A DNA stretch of 64,000 bases from Gluconobacter potus. Its GTDB lineage: Bacteria; Pseudomonadota; Alphaproteobacteria; Acetobacterales; Acetobacteraceae. The stretch is taken from the NCBI RefSeq assembly GCF_015244705.1, contig NZ_JABCQF010000001.1:434001-498000 (forward strand), given 5' to 3'. Shown piece by piece: positions 35,187 to 43,861 of the stretch. The notes under the pieces were generated by a model that was given only the letters and a program-made list of their open reading frames with translations, searched no databases and was not told the DNA's origin. Made by a program: the position numbers and the translations under genes. How positions within the stretch are numbered: position 1 is the stretch's first letter; each line of letters opens with the position of its first letter.

Positions 35187-38100
35187 TCAGGCGAACTGCG
35201 CGGCGGTCTCGACTGCGCGGTCTGCGAGATACGGGCCGGCGGCGCGGATCTCGATGGAGAGCAGGGCAAGGCTGTCCTGATCGCGCTCACCGAGCGCCAG
35301 CAGGCCATTGCCAGCCGTCCAGCGGCAGGTGGCGTCGTCGGCGGCCTGCCAGCCATCCAGATTGGCGTCCGTCAGATGCGACGTGATGGAGCGCGTGGCG
35401 CGGGAGTCGTACAGGACGACATCGCCGACCAGAACGCCCAGTTCACGACGGTCGTCAACGAACGGTCCAACCGTCTCGGACGGACGGGCCGTGCGGGAGA
35501 CGACGCGAACTGCGCTCACTTCGGCAGGGATCATGAAGATCGCCCGGCCAGCGGCCTCACGGCTCTGACGAATGACCGTGCCGTTATCCGCCACGAGATG
35601 CAGGTCTGCATCCTGGGTCAGTTCGGCAGCAGCTTCATGGCTTTCCAGACCGGCAGCGATGGCGCGGTCCGCAATCTGGCGGAACATCGGCTCCACCGTT
35701 GCGCGGTCCACGGTCAGGGCTGCGGCAGCGTCCTGTTCCCAGCTCTTCTGACGGCCACCCAGACGTGTTCCGAGGCTTGCGACTTCACCGTGCTGGGTGA
35801 AGCTGCGACGGTTGCCGGTGTCGAGATAGCTCTCTGTCAGCATGCCGTCCGCCATGATGACAGAGTGGTTTTCCGTCTCGATGTGGAAGTAGTCATAGAC
35901 GCTGATGGAGCGGTCGTAGAACACCGAACGGCCGTTGACGAGCATGCGGGTCGGGACGAAACGGCCATCGATGAAGAGGCAGTGTTCCGGCGTGACCAGC
36001 AGGTCCTTGTTCGGCACGTTCGCGGCAATCGCATCCTTGAGGATCCGCACCGGATGACCGGAGAGGTCAGCCGAGGCGCCACCCTGCGCACGGACGCGCT
36101 TGCTGCCGACCCAGGTGACCTTGCGGCTGACAGGGCTGCCATCGACCCAGGCCGTAACCGCGTCGCCGATGCGCAGATCCTCGACGGCCGCGCTGCCGGA
36201 AGGCGTCGTGATCATCGTGCCCGGCAGGAAGCAGATCTCGCTGCCCTTGGCGAGTGTGACAACCGTGCTGCCGTCGCCGTCTTTAGTCAGCTCGGCGTGG
36301 TAGTCGGAATAATCGCCTTCGAGATCGATGGTGTAGCTCGCATCGCCTTCCGTGACGACGAGGGTGTCACCATTGATGGCGGCCTTGGCCACGCCGGCAT
36401 ACTGCAGGCTGTCGATGTCGATATGACCGCCGACTGCAAGGACCGTCTCGTCGATCTCGCCACCGGCATCCACCGTCAGCCAGGCACCTGAAGCAACGGT
36501 GGTTTCGTCGGCCACGCCGCCGGACAGAACCGTCTCAAAAGCGCCCTGCTGCAGCGTGGTGTGATCGGTGCGACCAGCATCATACTGGATGGACCCGCTG
36601 CCGACCGTCGTCTCGCTCGCCGTGCCGCCCGCGCTGATGGACTGCTGGCTGCCGCCTTCGACCGTGGCACTGATGGAGGCGCCATACACGTAGTCCATGC
36701 CCTGCTGGTCAAGAACGGTGCCGACGGCGGTGCCGCCTGCGCTGACCGTCTCATGCGCATGACGCGTGACGGTGCTGCCGCTGGTGTAACCGCCGGACAG
36801 GACGTTGATCTTGCCAAGCGTGGTGGCGGTGTCACCGAAGGCCGAGCCTGCGACCGTGTCCTGACCGCGGATGATGGTCGCGCCGTTCTCGACGCCGCCG
36901 GCCTGAACTGTCTCGTAAGCCTGACTGCCGCTGAGCAGCGTGCCGACCGTCGAGCCGCCGGACTGGACGGTGATGTTGCCCTTGGTTTCGGTCGTGCCGC
37001 TGGCAAAGCCGCCGCTTGCAACCGTCATGGAACCACCCGTGATGGTGGTGCCTTCCGCAAGGCCGGCATCGAGGAGCGTTCCGCCGCTGACAGCCGTGTT
37101 GATGGCCTGGCCGCTGGCGCTGACGACTTCGCTGCCGCTGATCAGGTTCGTGCTGACGCTGCGGCCACCGGCCTCGACCGTTTCCGTCCCGCCGGTCACG
37201 CTGGCATTGTAGCTCTTGCCGTCGGACAGGACATCGAGCACGCCGCCCGCGTTGACGGTCTCGCTGGCGCCCGTGCCGCTGGAACCGATCTTTTCGACGC
37301 CACCACTGTTGATGGTGGTATCGAAGGACATGCCATACTGGCCGACGACTTCGGTGCCGCTTGCGTTCAGGACGGTGTTCTGCGAGATCCCGTTGTCGTA
37401 CTGGACCGCGCCGGTGGACAGCGTTGCATGGTCGGCCAGGCCGTCAGCGTTGACGATCTGGAGGCTGTTGGTGGACAGCGTGGCGTCCTGCGACGTTCCG
37501 TCCACATAGTCCATGGCCTGATAGGACAGGGTCGTGCCGGAAGCGACGGCGCCTGCGCTGACATACTCATGGCCATGGGTGCTGACGGTCGTGTTGGCGG
37601 CGGTTGCGCCGGACGCGATATGCAGTTCGCCGACGCCGGAGACGACGTCATTGACGGCTGTGCCGGACAGCCATTCCTTGGCGCCGTTGGCGATCGTGGA
37701 TGCGGAATCCACGGCGCCCGAAGCGACGCTCTGGAACGCGGCGCGGCCGCTGATGACGGCCCCGCTCGTCACGCCGCCGGAGTCGACGACCGACCACCCG
37801 CTGGTGTTCTGCGTGCCGACCGCGACGCCACCAGCCTCGACGGTCAGGGTGCCACCGCTGATCGTGGTGCCGAGCGCCGAACCCGCGTCATACAGATTGC
37901 CGCCGGAAAGGGTCGTGCCGCTGGCGACGCCATGGGCATAAACCTGCTCGTAGGCACCGGCATTGACGGTCTCGTTGACGGACTTGCCGCTCAGCACAAC
38001 GTCGAAGCCGCCGCTGTTGACGACCGTGTTGTAGGACGAGCCGCCCTTGCCGGTCGTGTCGCCGGAGTCGCTGTACTCGACCATGCCGCCGCCATTGTTG

Positions 38101-38510
38101 ATGACGGTGTTGGTCATCGTGCCGCCGTCGACATAGACCGCATAGTTGCCCTGCGAGTTCACGGTGACGTCGGTGGCCGAGCCCGTACCCTGGACCGTCA
38201 TGCCACCGTCGTTGAGGACAACGCCCGAGGCGCTCGCGCCATTCAGGACGATGAACTGGTCATGGAAAACGGTCGTATCTACCGCGGAACCGCCGCTGCG
38301 GACGATGACGGCCTGGTTCTGCTCCTCGGTTTCGGCCGCACCGGAAATGGAGGTGGCGGAAATCATGCCTCCGTCGAGAACGTCAACCGAACCGCCATCG
38401 AGAACGGTGGTCGAAACCGCGCTTCCGCCGGAAGACACGATCAGGATGTCGCCACTGGAAACGGTTGATCCATTGACTGACTTGCCAGATGTAACTGTCT
38501 GTTCACTCAT
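35187..38510 (-). CDS. AIDA-type repeat protein with C-terminal Hint domain
   Basis: An 1107-residue protein. From about residue 8 to 750 it consists of degenerate repeats of roughly 19-20 residues rich in Gly, Ser, Thr and Val (GGSAVSTTVLDGGS, SGGVEKIGSSGTGASETVNAGG, SGGTAVGTVLDQ-like), as in AIDA/autotransporter passenger beta-solenoids. A Hint domain begins at Cys760 (CFLPGTMITTPSG, VEDLRIGDAV) and continues through SGHPVRI, VTPEHCLFIDGRFVPTRML and HSVIMADGMLTESYLDTGNR. A tail of about 190 residues follows. No Sec signal and no autotransporter barrel are present. The family is common in acetic acid bacteria and is presumed to be exported and perhaps self-cleaved at the Hint Cys, which is inference. 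It stands alone and has a terminator downstream. Confidence 0.85.
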   Translation of the reverse strand: MSEQTVTSGKSVNGSTVSSGDILIVSSGGSAVSTTVLDGGSVDVLDGGMISATSISGAAETEEQNQAVIVRSGGSAVDTTVFHDQFIVLNGASASGVVLNDGGMTVQGTGSATDVTVNSQGNYAVYVDGGTMTNTVINNGGGMVEYSDSGDTTGKGGSSYNTVVNSGGFDVVLSGKSVNETVNAGAYEQVYAHGVASGTTLSGGNLYDAGSALGTTISGGTLTVEAGGVAVGTQNTSGWSVVDSGGVTSGAVISGRAAFQSVASGAVDSASTIANGAKEWLSGTAVNDVVSGVGELHIASGATAANTTVSTHGHEYVSAGAVASGTTLSYQAMDYVDGTSQDATLSTNSLQIVNADGLADHATLSTGAVQYDNGISQNTVLNASGTEVVGQYGMSFDTTINSGGVEKIGSSGTGASETVNAGGVLDVLSDGKSYNASVTGGTETVEAGGRSVSTNLISGSEVVSASGQAINTAVSGGTLLDAGLAEGTTITGGSMTVASGGFASGTTETKGNITVQSGGSTVGTLLSGSQAYETVQAGGVENGATIIRGQDTVAGSAFGDTATTLGKINVLSGGYTSGSTVTRHAHETVSAGGTAVGTVLDQQGMDYVYGASISATVEGGSQQSISAGGTASETTVGSGSIQYDAGRTDHTTLQQGAFETVLSGGVADETTVASGAWLTVDAGGEIDETVLAVGGHIDIDSLQYAGVAKAAINGDTLVVTEGDASYTIDLEGDYSDYHAELTKDGDGSTVVTLAKGSEICFLPGTMITTPSGSAAVEDLRIGDAVTAWVDGSPVSRKVTWVGSKRVRAQGGASADLSGHPVRILKDAIAANVPNKDLLVTPEHCLFIDGRFVPTRMLVNGRSVFYDRSISVYDYFHIETENHSVIMADGMLTESYLDTGNRRSFTQHGEVASLGTRLGGRQKSWEQDAAAALTVDRATVEPMFRQIADRAIAAGLESHEAAAELTQDADLHLVADNGTVIRQSREAAGRAIFMIPAEVSAVRVVSRTARPSETVGPFVDDRRELGVLVGDVVLYDSRATRSITSHLTDANLDGWQAADDATCRWTAGNGLLALGERDQDSLALLSIEIRAAGPYLADRAVETAAQFA

Positions 38511-38520
38511 GAAATGTACG

Positions 38521-38551
38521 CCACGAAAGTGGTTAATAGTTTGTTAACTAT
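38521..38551. promoter_or_regulatory. Palindromes upstream of the Hint-domain gene
   Basis: Just before the leftward start lie CCAC-GAAA-GTGG and ATAGTT-TGTT-AACTAT inverted repeats. They are placed to affect transcription or mRNA structure of the repeat protein; no known regulator consensus is recognised. Confidence 0.35.
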
Positions 38552-38702
38552 GCACTCCATGAAAAAATTAACAATCGATTTTTGGCTTTTCTAACAAAAC
38601 GTGACTGGTCGGGACATCTTTTGACGGATTTGTGGGAACGCCCGGCGCATGGTTTCATGACCGCGATCGCCCCTGCATGGCGGGAAAAGAGGAACAGGGT
38701 TC

Positions 38703-39083
38703 ATGGCCGCATCCGTCACGATTTATGGAATTTCCAACTGCGACACGATGCGCAAGGCGCGCATATGGCTGGGCGAGCACAAGGTCGCGTTCACCTTCCA
38801 CGACTATCGCAGGGACGGTGTGGATCGCTCACGTCTCGAAGGCTGGGTGGCCCGGCTGGGCTGGGAGAAACTGCTGAACCGTTCGGGAACGACGTTCCGC
38901 AAGCTGGTGCCGGAACTTCGGGAGGGCCTCGACGCGGAGCGGGCCATTGCGCTCATGCTGGAACATCCGGCCATGATCCGGCGTCCGGTGCTGGAAGGTC
39001 CGGGACTTCTTCTGGTCGGATTCCGCCCCGAGGACTACGCGTCGGGCCTGTCAGGCTTCAGCGCTCAAGACCCAGCGCCCTGA
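38703..39083 (+). CDS. ArsC/Spx-family protein, YffB-like
   Basis: A 126-residue thioredoxin-fold protein. SVTIYGISNCDTMRKARIWL opens like E. coli YffB, with the single Cys of CDTM instead of a CxxC pair. FHDYRRDGVD and LLNRSGTTFRKL follow, and the family ends with RPVLE...LLVGFRPEDY. YffB-type proteins are glutathione-dependent thiol reductases of uncertain target rather than true arsenate reductases. The gene has no arsenic-resistance neighbours here. Its last 26 bases overlap the convergent regulator gene. Confidence 0.85.
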   Translation: MAASVTIYGISNCDTMRKARIWLGEHKVAFTFHDYRRDGVDRSRLEGWVARLGWEKLLNRSGTTFRKLVPELREGLDAERAIALMLEHPAMIRRPVLEGPGLLLVGFRPEDYASGLSGFSAQDPAP

Positions 39084-39963
39084 TCTTGCGGTGTAGCGTG
39101 GCGCGGCTCACGCCCAGAAGACGCGCGGCAGCACTGACATTGCCGTGGACCGTCGCCAGCGCGGAGTGAATGACCTGCGTCTCGGCCCGGCGGAAACTTG
39201 GCTCTTCCTGCGCATCGAGCAGGGGCAGCAGGGCCGGAAGGTTCGACAGTTCACCTTCGGGCCAGTTCATGTGCCGGCGGCTGGCATGTGTCGCACCCCG
39301 GACATGACCGTCACGGTCGAGAGCGACCAGCATCGACGAGGATGACGTGGACGGCCCAAGGGTCACGATCATGTCCTGCCCGAAGCGGTCATGGAACAGT
39401 TTTTCCTCCACGCGCCGGGCGGTCGTCAGGAGGGCGTCCATCAGCAGCGGTGCGGCCGGCAGGACGTTTTCAGCCGTGAACGAACTGATATCCATCGCGC
39501 CTGCCAGTTCCCCGATGGAATTATAGACCGGCACGGCCATGCCCGTGAGCTTGCGGAAGCACAGCCGCCAGTGCTGGTCATGCACGACCATGACCGGGCG
39601 TTCTTCGCGCAGGCAGGTGCCGATGGCATTGGTCCCGGCATTCTGCTCGTCCCATACTGCCCCCGCCTGGAAGCGCCAGCGCCGGCAGCCGCTGAGCTGG
39701 CTGCGCTGCGTATGGCGGGAGAGGACGATGCCCGTGGGGTCGGCCAGCATCACCGTAAAGTCCAGCGGATCCACCAGCCGGTGCAGATGCTGCATTTCGG
39801 GTATCGCGCTCTGGATCAGGCGCTGCGTGCGGCCGCTGACGAAGCGCAGTTCCGGCTGGCTGAGGACCTGTGTTTCCCAGCGTTCGGACGGATCCAGATT
39901 GTAGTTCGTGGAGCATCTTGCCCATGAATCGGACAGGCAGGTGCGGGATGTGGTGGTGCTCAT
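39058..39963 (-). CDS. GAF-Fis transcriptional regulator lacking an AAA+ domain
   Basis: A 301-residue protein resembling the N- and C-terminal parts of AcoR-type activators. Residues 1-50 (LSDSWARCSTNYNLDP) and a GAF-like domain at about 60-170 (DFTVMLADPTGIVLSR, WDEQNAGTNAIGTCLREERPVMVVHDQHW, AVPVYNSIGELAGAMDIS) are followed by a linker. A Fis-type helix-turn-helix forms the last 45 residues (VHGNVSAAARLLGVSRATLHRKIRALGL). The central sigma-54-contacting AAA+ ATPase, with its GAFTGA and Walker motifs, is absent, so it probably regulates sigma-70 promoters. A perfect palindrome 42 bases upstream of its start is a likely binding site. It is divergent from the PQQ dehydrogenase region. Confidence 0.85.
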   Translation of the reverse strand: MSTTTSRTCLSDSWARCSTNYNLDPSERWETQVLSQPELRFVSGRTQRLIQSAIPEMQHLHRLVDPLDFTVMLADPTGIVLSRHTQRSQLSGCRRWRFQAGAVWDEQNAGTNAIGTCLREERPVMVVHDQHWRLCFRKLTGMAVPVYNSIGELAGAMDISSFTAENVLPAAPLLMDALLTTARRVEEKLFHDRFGQDMIVTLGPSTSSSSMLVALDRDGHVRGATHASRRHMNWPEGELSNLPALLPLLDAQEEPSFRRAETQVIHSALATVHGNVSAAARLLGVSRATLHRKIRALGLER

Positions 39964-40004
39964 CGCGCCCCCCAGGCCGCGACATAAGACACCGGGTGCC
40001 GAAA

Positions 40005-40028
40005 ACCTGTCGCAGTTTTGCGACAGGT
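40005..40028. promoter_or_regulatory. Perfect palindrome, candidate operator of the GAF-Fis regulator
   Basis: ACCTGTCGCA and TGCGACAGGT arms (ten of ten pairs) are separated by GTTT. The TGTCGC/GCGACA half-sites are of the kind bound by Fis-HTH activators of the AcoR group. It lies between the regulator and the rightward PQQ dehydrogenase unit. Confidence 0.6.
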
Positions 40029-40125
40029 GCAGCGCGGAAGGTCACAATCGGGTGAGGGTTCAACGATGTGGGATAGCCCGCGGCGAACGGAATCAGGAAT
40101 GACGGATCCCGGAAAAGGTGAAACG

Positions 40126-40299
40126 TTGTGTGTCAGGTGGTTTTTTTCGCAAGCCATCGGTAACGCAGCGCTCCTTGTCTTTTCCGGTTCAGTGCTGTGG
40201 GTCGGAAGGGAAGCAGGCATGAAGCCGGAGCTTTTGCAAGCGCCGGTCACTGTCCTTCCTGACGTACGAACAGGGCTGACCCGTCCGCCACAGCCATGA
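40126..40299 (+). CDS. Possible small single-span membrane protein
   Basis: A 57-residue frame with a TTG start preceded by AAGGTG at good spacing. One hydrophobic stretch (AIGNAALLVFSGSVLWVG) is followed by a polar Pro-rich end. An ATG at 40099 gives a nine-residue extension but poorer spacing. No homology is recognised. It would lie just before the PQQ dehydrogenase on the same strand. Low confidence; it may be non-coding. Confidence 0.3.
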   Translation: MCVRWFFSQAIGNAALLVFSGSVLWVGREAGMKPELLQAPVTVLPDVRTGLTRPPQP

Positions 40300-40392
40300 C
40301 GGAACGCCAACGGTATCGCGTTCCGCCGATGATCAGGAAAGACAAATCATTTCAGAGAGAATGGTTTTCGTTTTTCGCAAGAACGAGGTGTC

Positions 40393-42864
40393 ATGTCTGC
40401 TTCACTCCAGAGGGTAATGTCTCCATTAACCTCTATCCTGCTCGCGCTTGTCGGGCTTTTCCTGCTGGGAGGGGGGGGATATCTCCTCATTCTCGGCGGT
40501 TCGTGGTTCTACGCCCTTGCGGGCCTCGTGATGCTTGCCGCGGCGGGCATCAGCTTCAGGAATCCGCTGCTGGGCGCGCGTCTGTACGCAGCGCTTCTGC
40601 TGGTGGCGACCATCTGGTCCGTTCTTGAAGTCGGCTTCGACATCTGGGGCCTGGAAGTCCGTCTGTTCACGCTCGTCGGCATCGCGGCCTGGATGCTGCT
40701 GCCATGGGTGTGGCGCACCGGTCATAACTGGGTTTCGGACAAGCGCGAACTGCTCGGTTCCGCCGCCCTCGCGATGGTTGCGATCATCGCAAGCTGCTTC
40801 ACGTCCTACTCCATCAACGGCACGCTTCCCGCAGACCGCATGGCGGCTACGGGTCAGTCCGACCTGACGGCCAAGGACACCCCGGAAGCCGACTGGCCGG
40901 CCTATGGCCGCACGGTGGGCGGTGACCGCTACAGCCCGCTGGCACAGATCACGCCGGCGAATGTCAGCAGCCTCAAGCGTGCCTGGGTGACCCGTACGGG
41001 TGACGTCCAGAAGGCCGATGAAGGTGTGGTTGCCGGACCGGATCAGGGCCACGAGTTCAACCTCGAAGTCACCCCGATCAAGGTCGATGACACGCTCTAT
41101 CTCTGCACGCCGCACAACTGGGTCATGGCGCTCGATGCCCGGACCGGCAAGGTGAAGTGGAAGTTCGATCCCAAGCCGGCTGCCGCCGATCTGGCCGCGA
41201 ACGTCTATCTGGCCTGCCGTGGCGTGTCCTATTACAAGGCGCCGGACGACTATCAGGCTCCGGACGGGTCCAAGGCCTGCCAGAAGCGCATCTTCTCCCC
41301 GGTCGGCGACGTGCGCCTGCTGGCTGTCGATGCCGAAACCGGCAAGCCCTGCGAAGACTTCGGCGAGCACGGCTTCATCTCCCTGCGCCAGTATCTCGGT
41401 CATGTTCCGCATGGCTTCCACTTCGTGACGTCGCCGCCGCTGGTGGTGAAGGATCGTGTGGTTCTTGGTGGCTGGATCTTCGACAACCAGGCGAATTTCG
41501 AGCCGTCCGGTGCAATCCGTGCGTTCAACCCGATTACGGGCGAGATCGAATGGGCCTGGGACGCCGGTCACAACCCGGAAAACTGGAAGCCCGGCCCGAA
41601 CGACGAGCTGACGCGTGACACGCCAAATGCCTGGGGTGTTTACACAGCCGATCCGGATCTGGGTCTGCTCTATCTGCCGATGGGCAATTCCCCGCCGGAC
41701 AACTGGGGTGGCTCGCGCCGTCCGTTCGACGATGCAACCTCCAGCGCCACGATCGCTCTTGATATCGAGACGGGTGAGCGCCGCTGGACCTTCCAGACCG
41801 TGCATCACGATCTGTGGGACATGGATCTGGCCATCGGACCGTCCATGGTCGATCTGCCGGGCCCGAATGGCGAGAACATCCCTGCTCTGATCCAGAGCAC
41901 GAAGCGCGGTGAGTTCTTCGTTCTGGACCGTCGCACCGGCAAGCCGGTTCCGGGTTACCCCGTTGAGGAACGTCCGGTTCCGACCGCAGGCGTTGCAGCG
42001 GATGACCATGTTTCTCCGACGCAGCCTTTCGCTGTCGGTCTGCCGTCCCTGACGCCGCCGGACCTCAAGGAAAGCGACATGTGGGGCGCGACGCTGCTGG
42101 ATCAGATGATCTGCCGTATCCAGTTCCGTCAGTCCGCTTACGAAGGTCAGTTCACCCCGCCGCATGTTGGCAAGACGACGATCGTCTATCCGGCATTCTA
42201 TGGTGTGGTTGACTGGCAGGGTGCCTCCATCGATCCGCAGCGCAAACTGCTGATCGCCAATGCGAGCTACCTGCCGTTCCGGATCCGTCTGGAGCATCGC
42301 CAGAAGGCCGAAAACGCCGGCATCCTGCCGAAGTGGAACGGCCAGGGCGACAAGCCGGAAGCCAAGGGCGACGCCCTGAGCGTGTCCCCGGATTACGGTA
42401 CGCCGTACATCGCCTACACCAGCCCGTGGCTGAACCCGCTCGAGATCCCCTGCAAGGGGCCGGTCTGGGGCACGATCACGGCCATCGATCTGGTGACGAA
42501 GAAGATCGTCTGGCAGCACCCCGTCGGCACCACGCGCGACACGGGTCCTTTCCGGACGCATAACAACCTTCCGCTTCCGACCGGTATGTACAACATCGGC
42601 GGCAGCGTCCTGACCAAGGGCGGCGTTTCCTTCATGGGTGCGACGGCCGACGATTACCTGCGCGGTTTCGACATGTCGAACGGCAAGGTCATCTGGCAGG
42701 ACCGTCTTCCCGCAGGCGGACAGGCCACGCCGATGTCCTATCAAATTGACGGGAAGCAGTATGTTGTGATCGCCGCCGGCGGCCATGGGGGCCTTGGCAC
42801 CCGCAGCGGTGATTATATCATCGCTTATACCCTGAACGGAGAACAGGGCGCAGCCGCGCACTGA
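40393..42864 (+). CDS. Membrane-anchored PQQ-dependent dehydrogenase (glucose/quinate/polyol family)
   Basis: An 823-residue quinoprotein. The N-terminal 150 residues hold about five membrane helices, as in membrane glucose and quinate dehydrogenases (LLALVGLFLLGGGGYLLILGG onward). The beta-propeller starts at ADWPAYGRTVGGDRYSPL and contains LYLCTPHNWVMALDARTGKVKW, VHHDLWDMDLAIGP, HVSPTQPF and GGQATPMSYQIDGKQYVVI. The enzyme would oxidise a sugar, polyol or cyclic polyol in the periplasm and pass electrons to ubiquinone. Loop sequences differ from what I recall of G. oxydans Gcd, so the substrate is left open. From gene order it may correspond to the uncharacterised GOX0516 (memory only). An outer-membrane channel gene follows 77 bases downstream. 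Confidence 0.9.
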   Translation: MSASLQRVMSPLTSILLALVGLFLLGGGGYLLILGGSWFYALAGLVMLAAAGISFRNPLLGARLYAALLLVATIWSVLEVGFDIWGLEVRLFTLVGIAAWMLLPWVWRTGHNWVSDKRELLGSAALAMVAIIASCFTSYSINGTLPADRMAATGQSDLTAKDTPEADWPAYGRTVGGDRYSPLAQITPANVSSLKRAWVTRTGDVQKADEGVVAGPDQGHEFNLEVTPIKVDDTLYLCTPHNWVMALDARTGKVKWKFDPKPAAADLAANVYLACRGVSYYKAPDDYQAPDGSKACQKRIFSPVGDVRLLAVDAETGKPCEDFGEHGFISLRQYLGHVPHGFHFVTSPPLVVKDRVVLGGWIFDNQANFEPSGAIRAFNPITGEIEWAWDAGHNPENWKPGPNDELTRDTPNAWGVYTADPDLGLLYLPMGNSPPDNWGGSRRPFDDATSSATIALDIETGERRWTFQTVHHDLWDMDLAIGPSMVDLPGPNGENIPALIQSTKRGEFFVLDRRTGKPVPGYPVEERPVPTAGVAADDHVSPTQPFAVGLPSLTPPDLKESDMWGATLLDQMICRIQFRQSAYEGQFTPPHVGKTTIVYPAFYGVVDWQGASIDPQRKLLIANASYLPFRIRLEHRQKAENAGILPKWNGQGDKPEAKGDALSVSPDYGTPYIAYTSPWLNPLEIPCKGPVWGTITAIDLVTKKIVWQHPVGTTRDTGPFRTHNNLPLPTGMYNIGGSVLTKGGVSFMGATADDYLRGFDMSNGKVIWQDRLPAGGQATPMSYQIDGKQYVVIAAGGHGGLGTRSGDYIIAYTLNGEQGAAAH

Positions 42865-42941
42865 TCGCCGGATCATGGATGGAGCGTGCCCCCTGAGGGC
42901 ACGCTCCACACCCCCCATTAATTTCTATGGAAATTCACGTC

Positions 42942-43832
42942 ATGCGTCGCAAATTCACGCTCGGAGTGCGCCTTGGTGCCCTGGCAGCCTGCATGCCTGC
43001 TGTTGCCCTTATTCCGGGCGTTGCCGCGCATGCCGCCGATATCCCCCTGGCCATCATCGGACCGCACGAATACGACCTTCCGGTGGACTTCAAGCCGTTC
43101 AACGTGGTCGTGCAGTATGGTGACGGAAACGCCGCCGGTTCGGTCTATGACAGTGGCGGCCAGCGCCGGGCGCGGGGCGGCAGTCATACCTGGAGCGGCA
43201 TGACGAAATACGTGCATTTCCGCAGTTTCGACGCGATCCCGCATGTCAGCTTCGCCTTCGAGCTGATCCAGTCCGAGGCCTACACACTCGCTAACGGGCA
43301 GAACTGGGGCGGTCTGGGCACGACGATTGTCGGACCGGCGGCCTGGTTCAAGCCCAACAAGCACAGTACGCTCGGCATCCAGACCTTCATGGAAACCCCG
43401 TCGGGGACGCGGGATTCCTTGGCGTCTCATTACTGGGCCAACCTGTCGAGCATCATCTTCGATTACGAATGGAAGCATTTCAGCTTCGATGGCGATCTTG
43501 GCAGCGTCGTGAGTTCGACCAAACACCGTAACGGCGAGCACAGCTATTCAGCCGGCAATGTGTTCTACACGAACCTGCGTTTCAGCTGGAAAGCCTCGTC
43601 ACGCTTTGAGCCATTCTTCTCGCTCGACTGGCAGAACAGCGGCGGTATGCATGACAACACGTCCAACCTCTGGGTCGCCAATTCAAGCAGCCGCGAAACC
43701 GCGCTGGGTGTCGGTGCGATGATCTACGTCACCAAGCGTCTGTCGATCACGCCACGCTATTCCCATTCCGTCGAAGGCCGCAACGTGGCGGAGACGAACG
43801 CGTATTATATGAAGATCGCTTATCTGTTCTGA
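42942..43832 (+). CDS. Outer-membrane channel protein, phenol-degradation MetA/SphA-like
   Basis: A 296-residue protein with a clear signal peptide (RRKFTLGVRLGALAACMPAVALIPGVAAHA-A) followed by alternating beta strands. Features include TKYVHFRSFDAIPHVSFAFEL, IIFDYEWKHFSFDGDLGSVVSS and a final strand NAYYMKIAYLF with C-terminal Phe. The fold matches the 12-strand MetA-pathway/Tsx-like channel class. The position directly behind a periplasmic dehydrogenase suggests that it admits the dehydrogenase substrate (inference). ATG 42942 is chosen, with GGA about ten bases upstream; ATG 42927 would add five residues without a ribosome site. A GC-rich hairpin follows. Confidence 0.75.
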   Translation: MRRKFTLGVRLGALAACMPAVALIPGVAAHAADIPLAIIGPHEYDLPVDFKPFNVVVQYGDGNAAGSVYDSGGQRRARGGSHTWSGMTKYVHFRSFDAIPHVSFAFELIQSEAYTLANGQNWGGLGTTIVGPAAWFKPNKHSTLGIQTFMETPSGTRDSLASHYWANLSSIIFDYEWKHFSFDGDLGSVVSSTKHRNGEHSYSAGNVFYTNLRFSWKASSRFEPFFSLDWQNSGGMHDNTSNLWVANSSSRETALGVGAMIYVTKRLSITPRYSHSVEGRNVAETNAYYMKIAYLF

Positions 43833-43842
43833 GACCGTGTCC

Positions 43843-43861
43843 GCGGCCTGCTTCAGGCCGC
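43843..43861. terminator. GC-rich hairpin between convergent genes
   Basis: GCGGCCTG and CAGGCCGC arms with loop CTT. It has no T run and overlaps the end of the aminotransferase gene. It may act as a weak bidirectional terminator or mRNA end-stabiliser. Confidence 0.5.

Noticed and set aside
36561-38468. 635-residue plus-strand frame opposite the Hint-domain protein
   Set aside because: Antisense of the regular Gly/Ser/Thr/Val repeat gene; the Ala/Asp/Arg-rich composition is what the complement of such repeats produces.
35700-38500. Periodic DNA in the repeat gene considered as CRISPR or satellite repeat
   Set aside because: The periodicity is protein-coding (imperfect repeats of about 19-20 codons) with no constant repeat/spacer structure.
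40030-40390. Sigma-54 promoter for the PQQ dehydrogenase
   Set aside because: No GG-N10-GC pair of the TGGCAC-N5-TTGC type was seen, in line with the regulator lacking an AAA+ domain.
40426-42918. 830-residue minus-strand frame opposite the PQQ dehydrogenase
   Set aside because: The plus strand has all quinoprotein and membrane-helix features; the minus frame is a shadow of low-AT codons.
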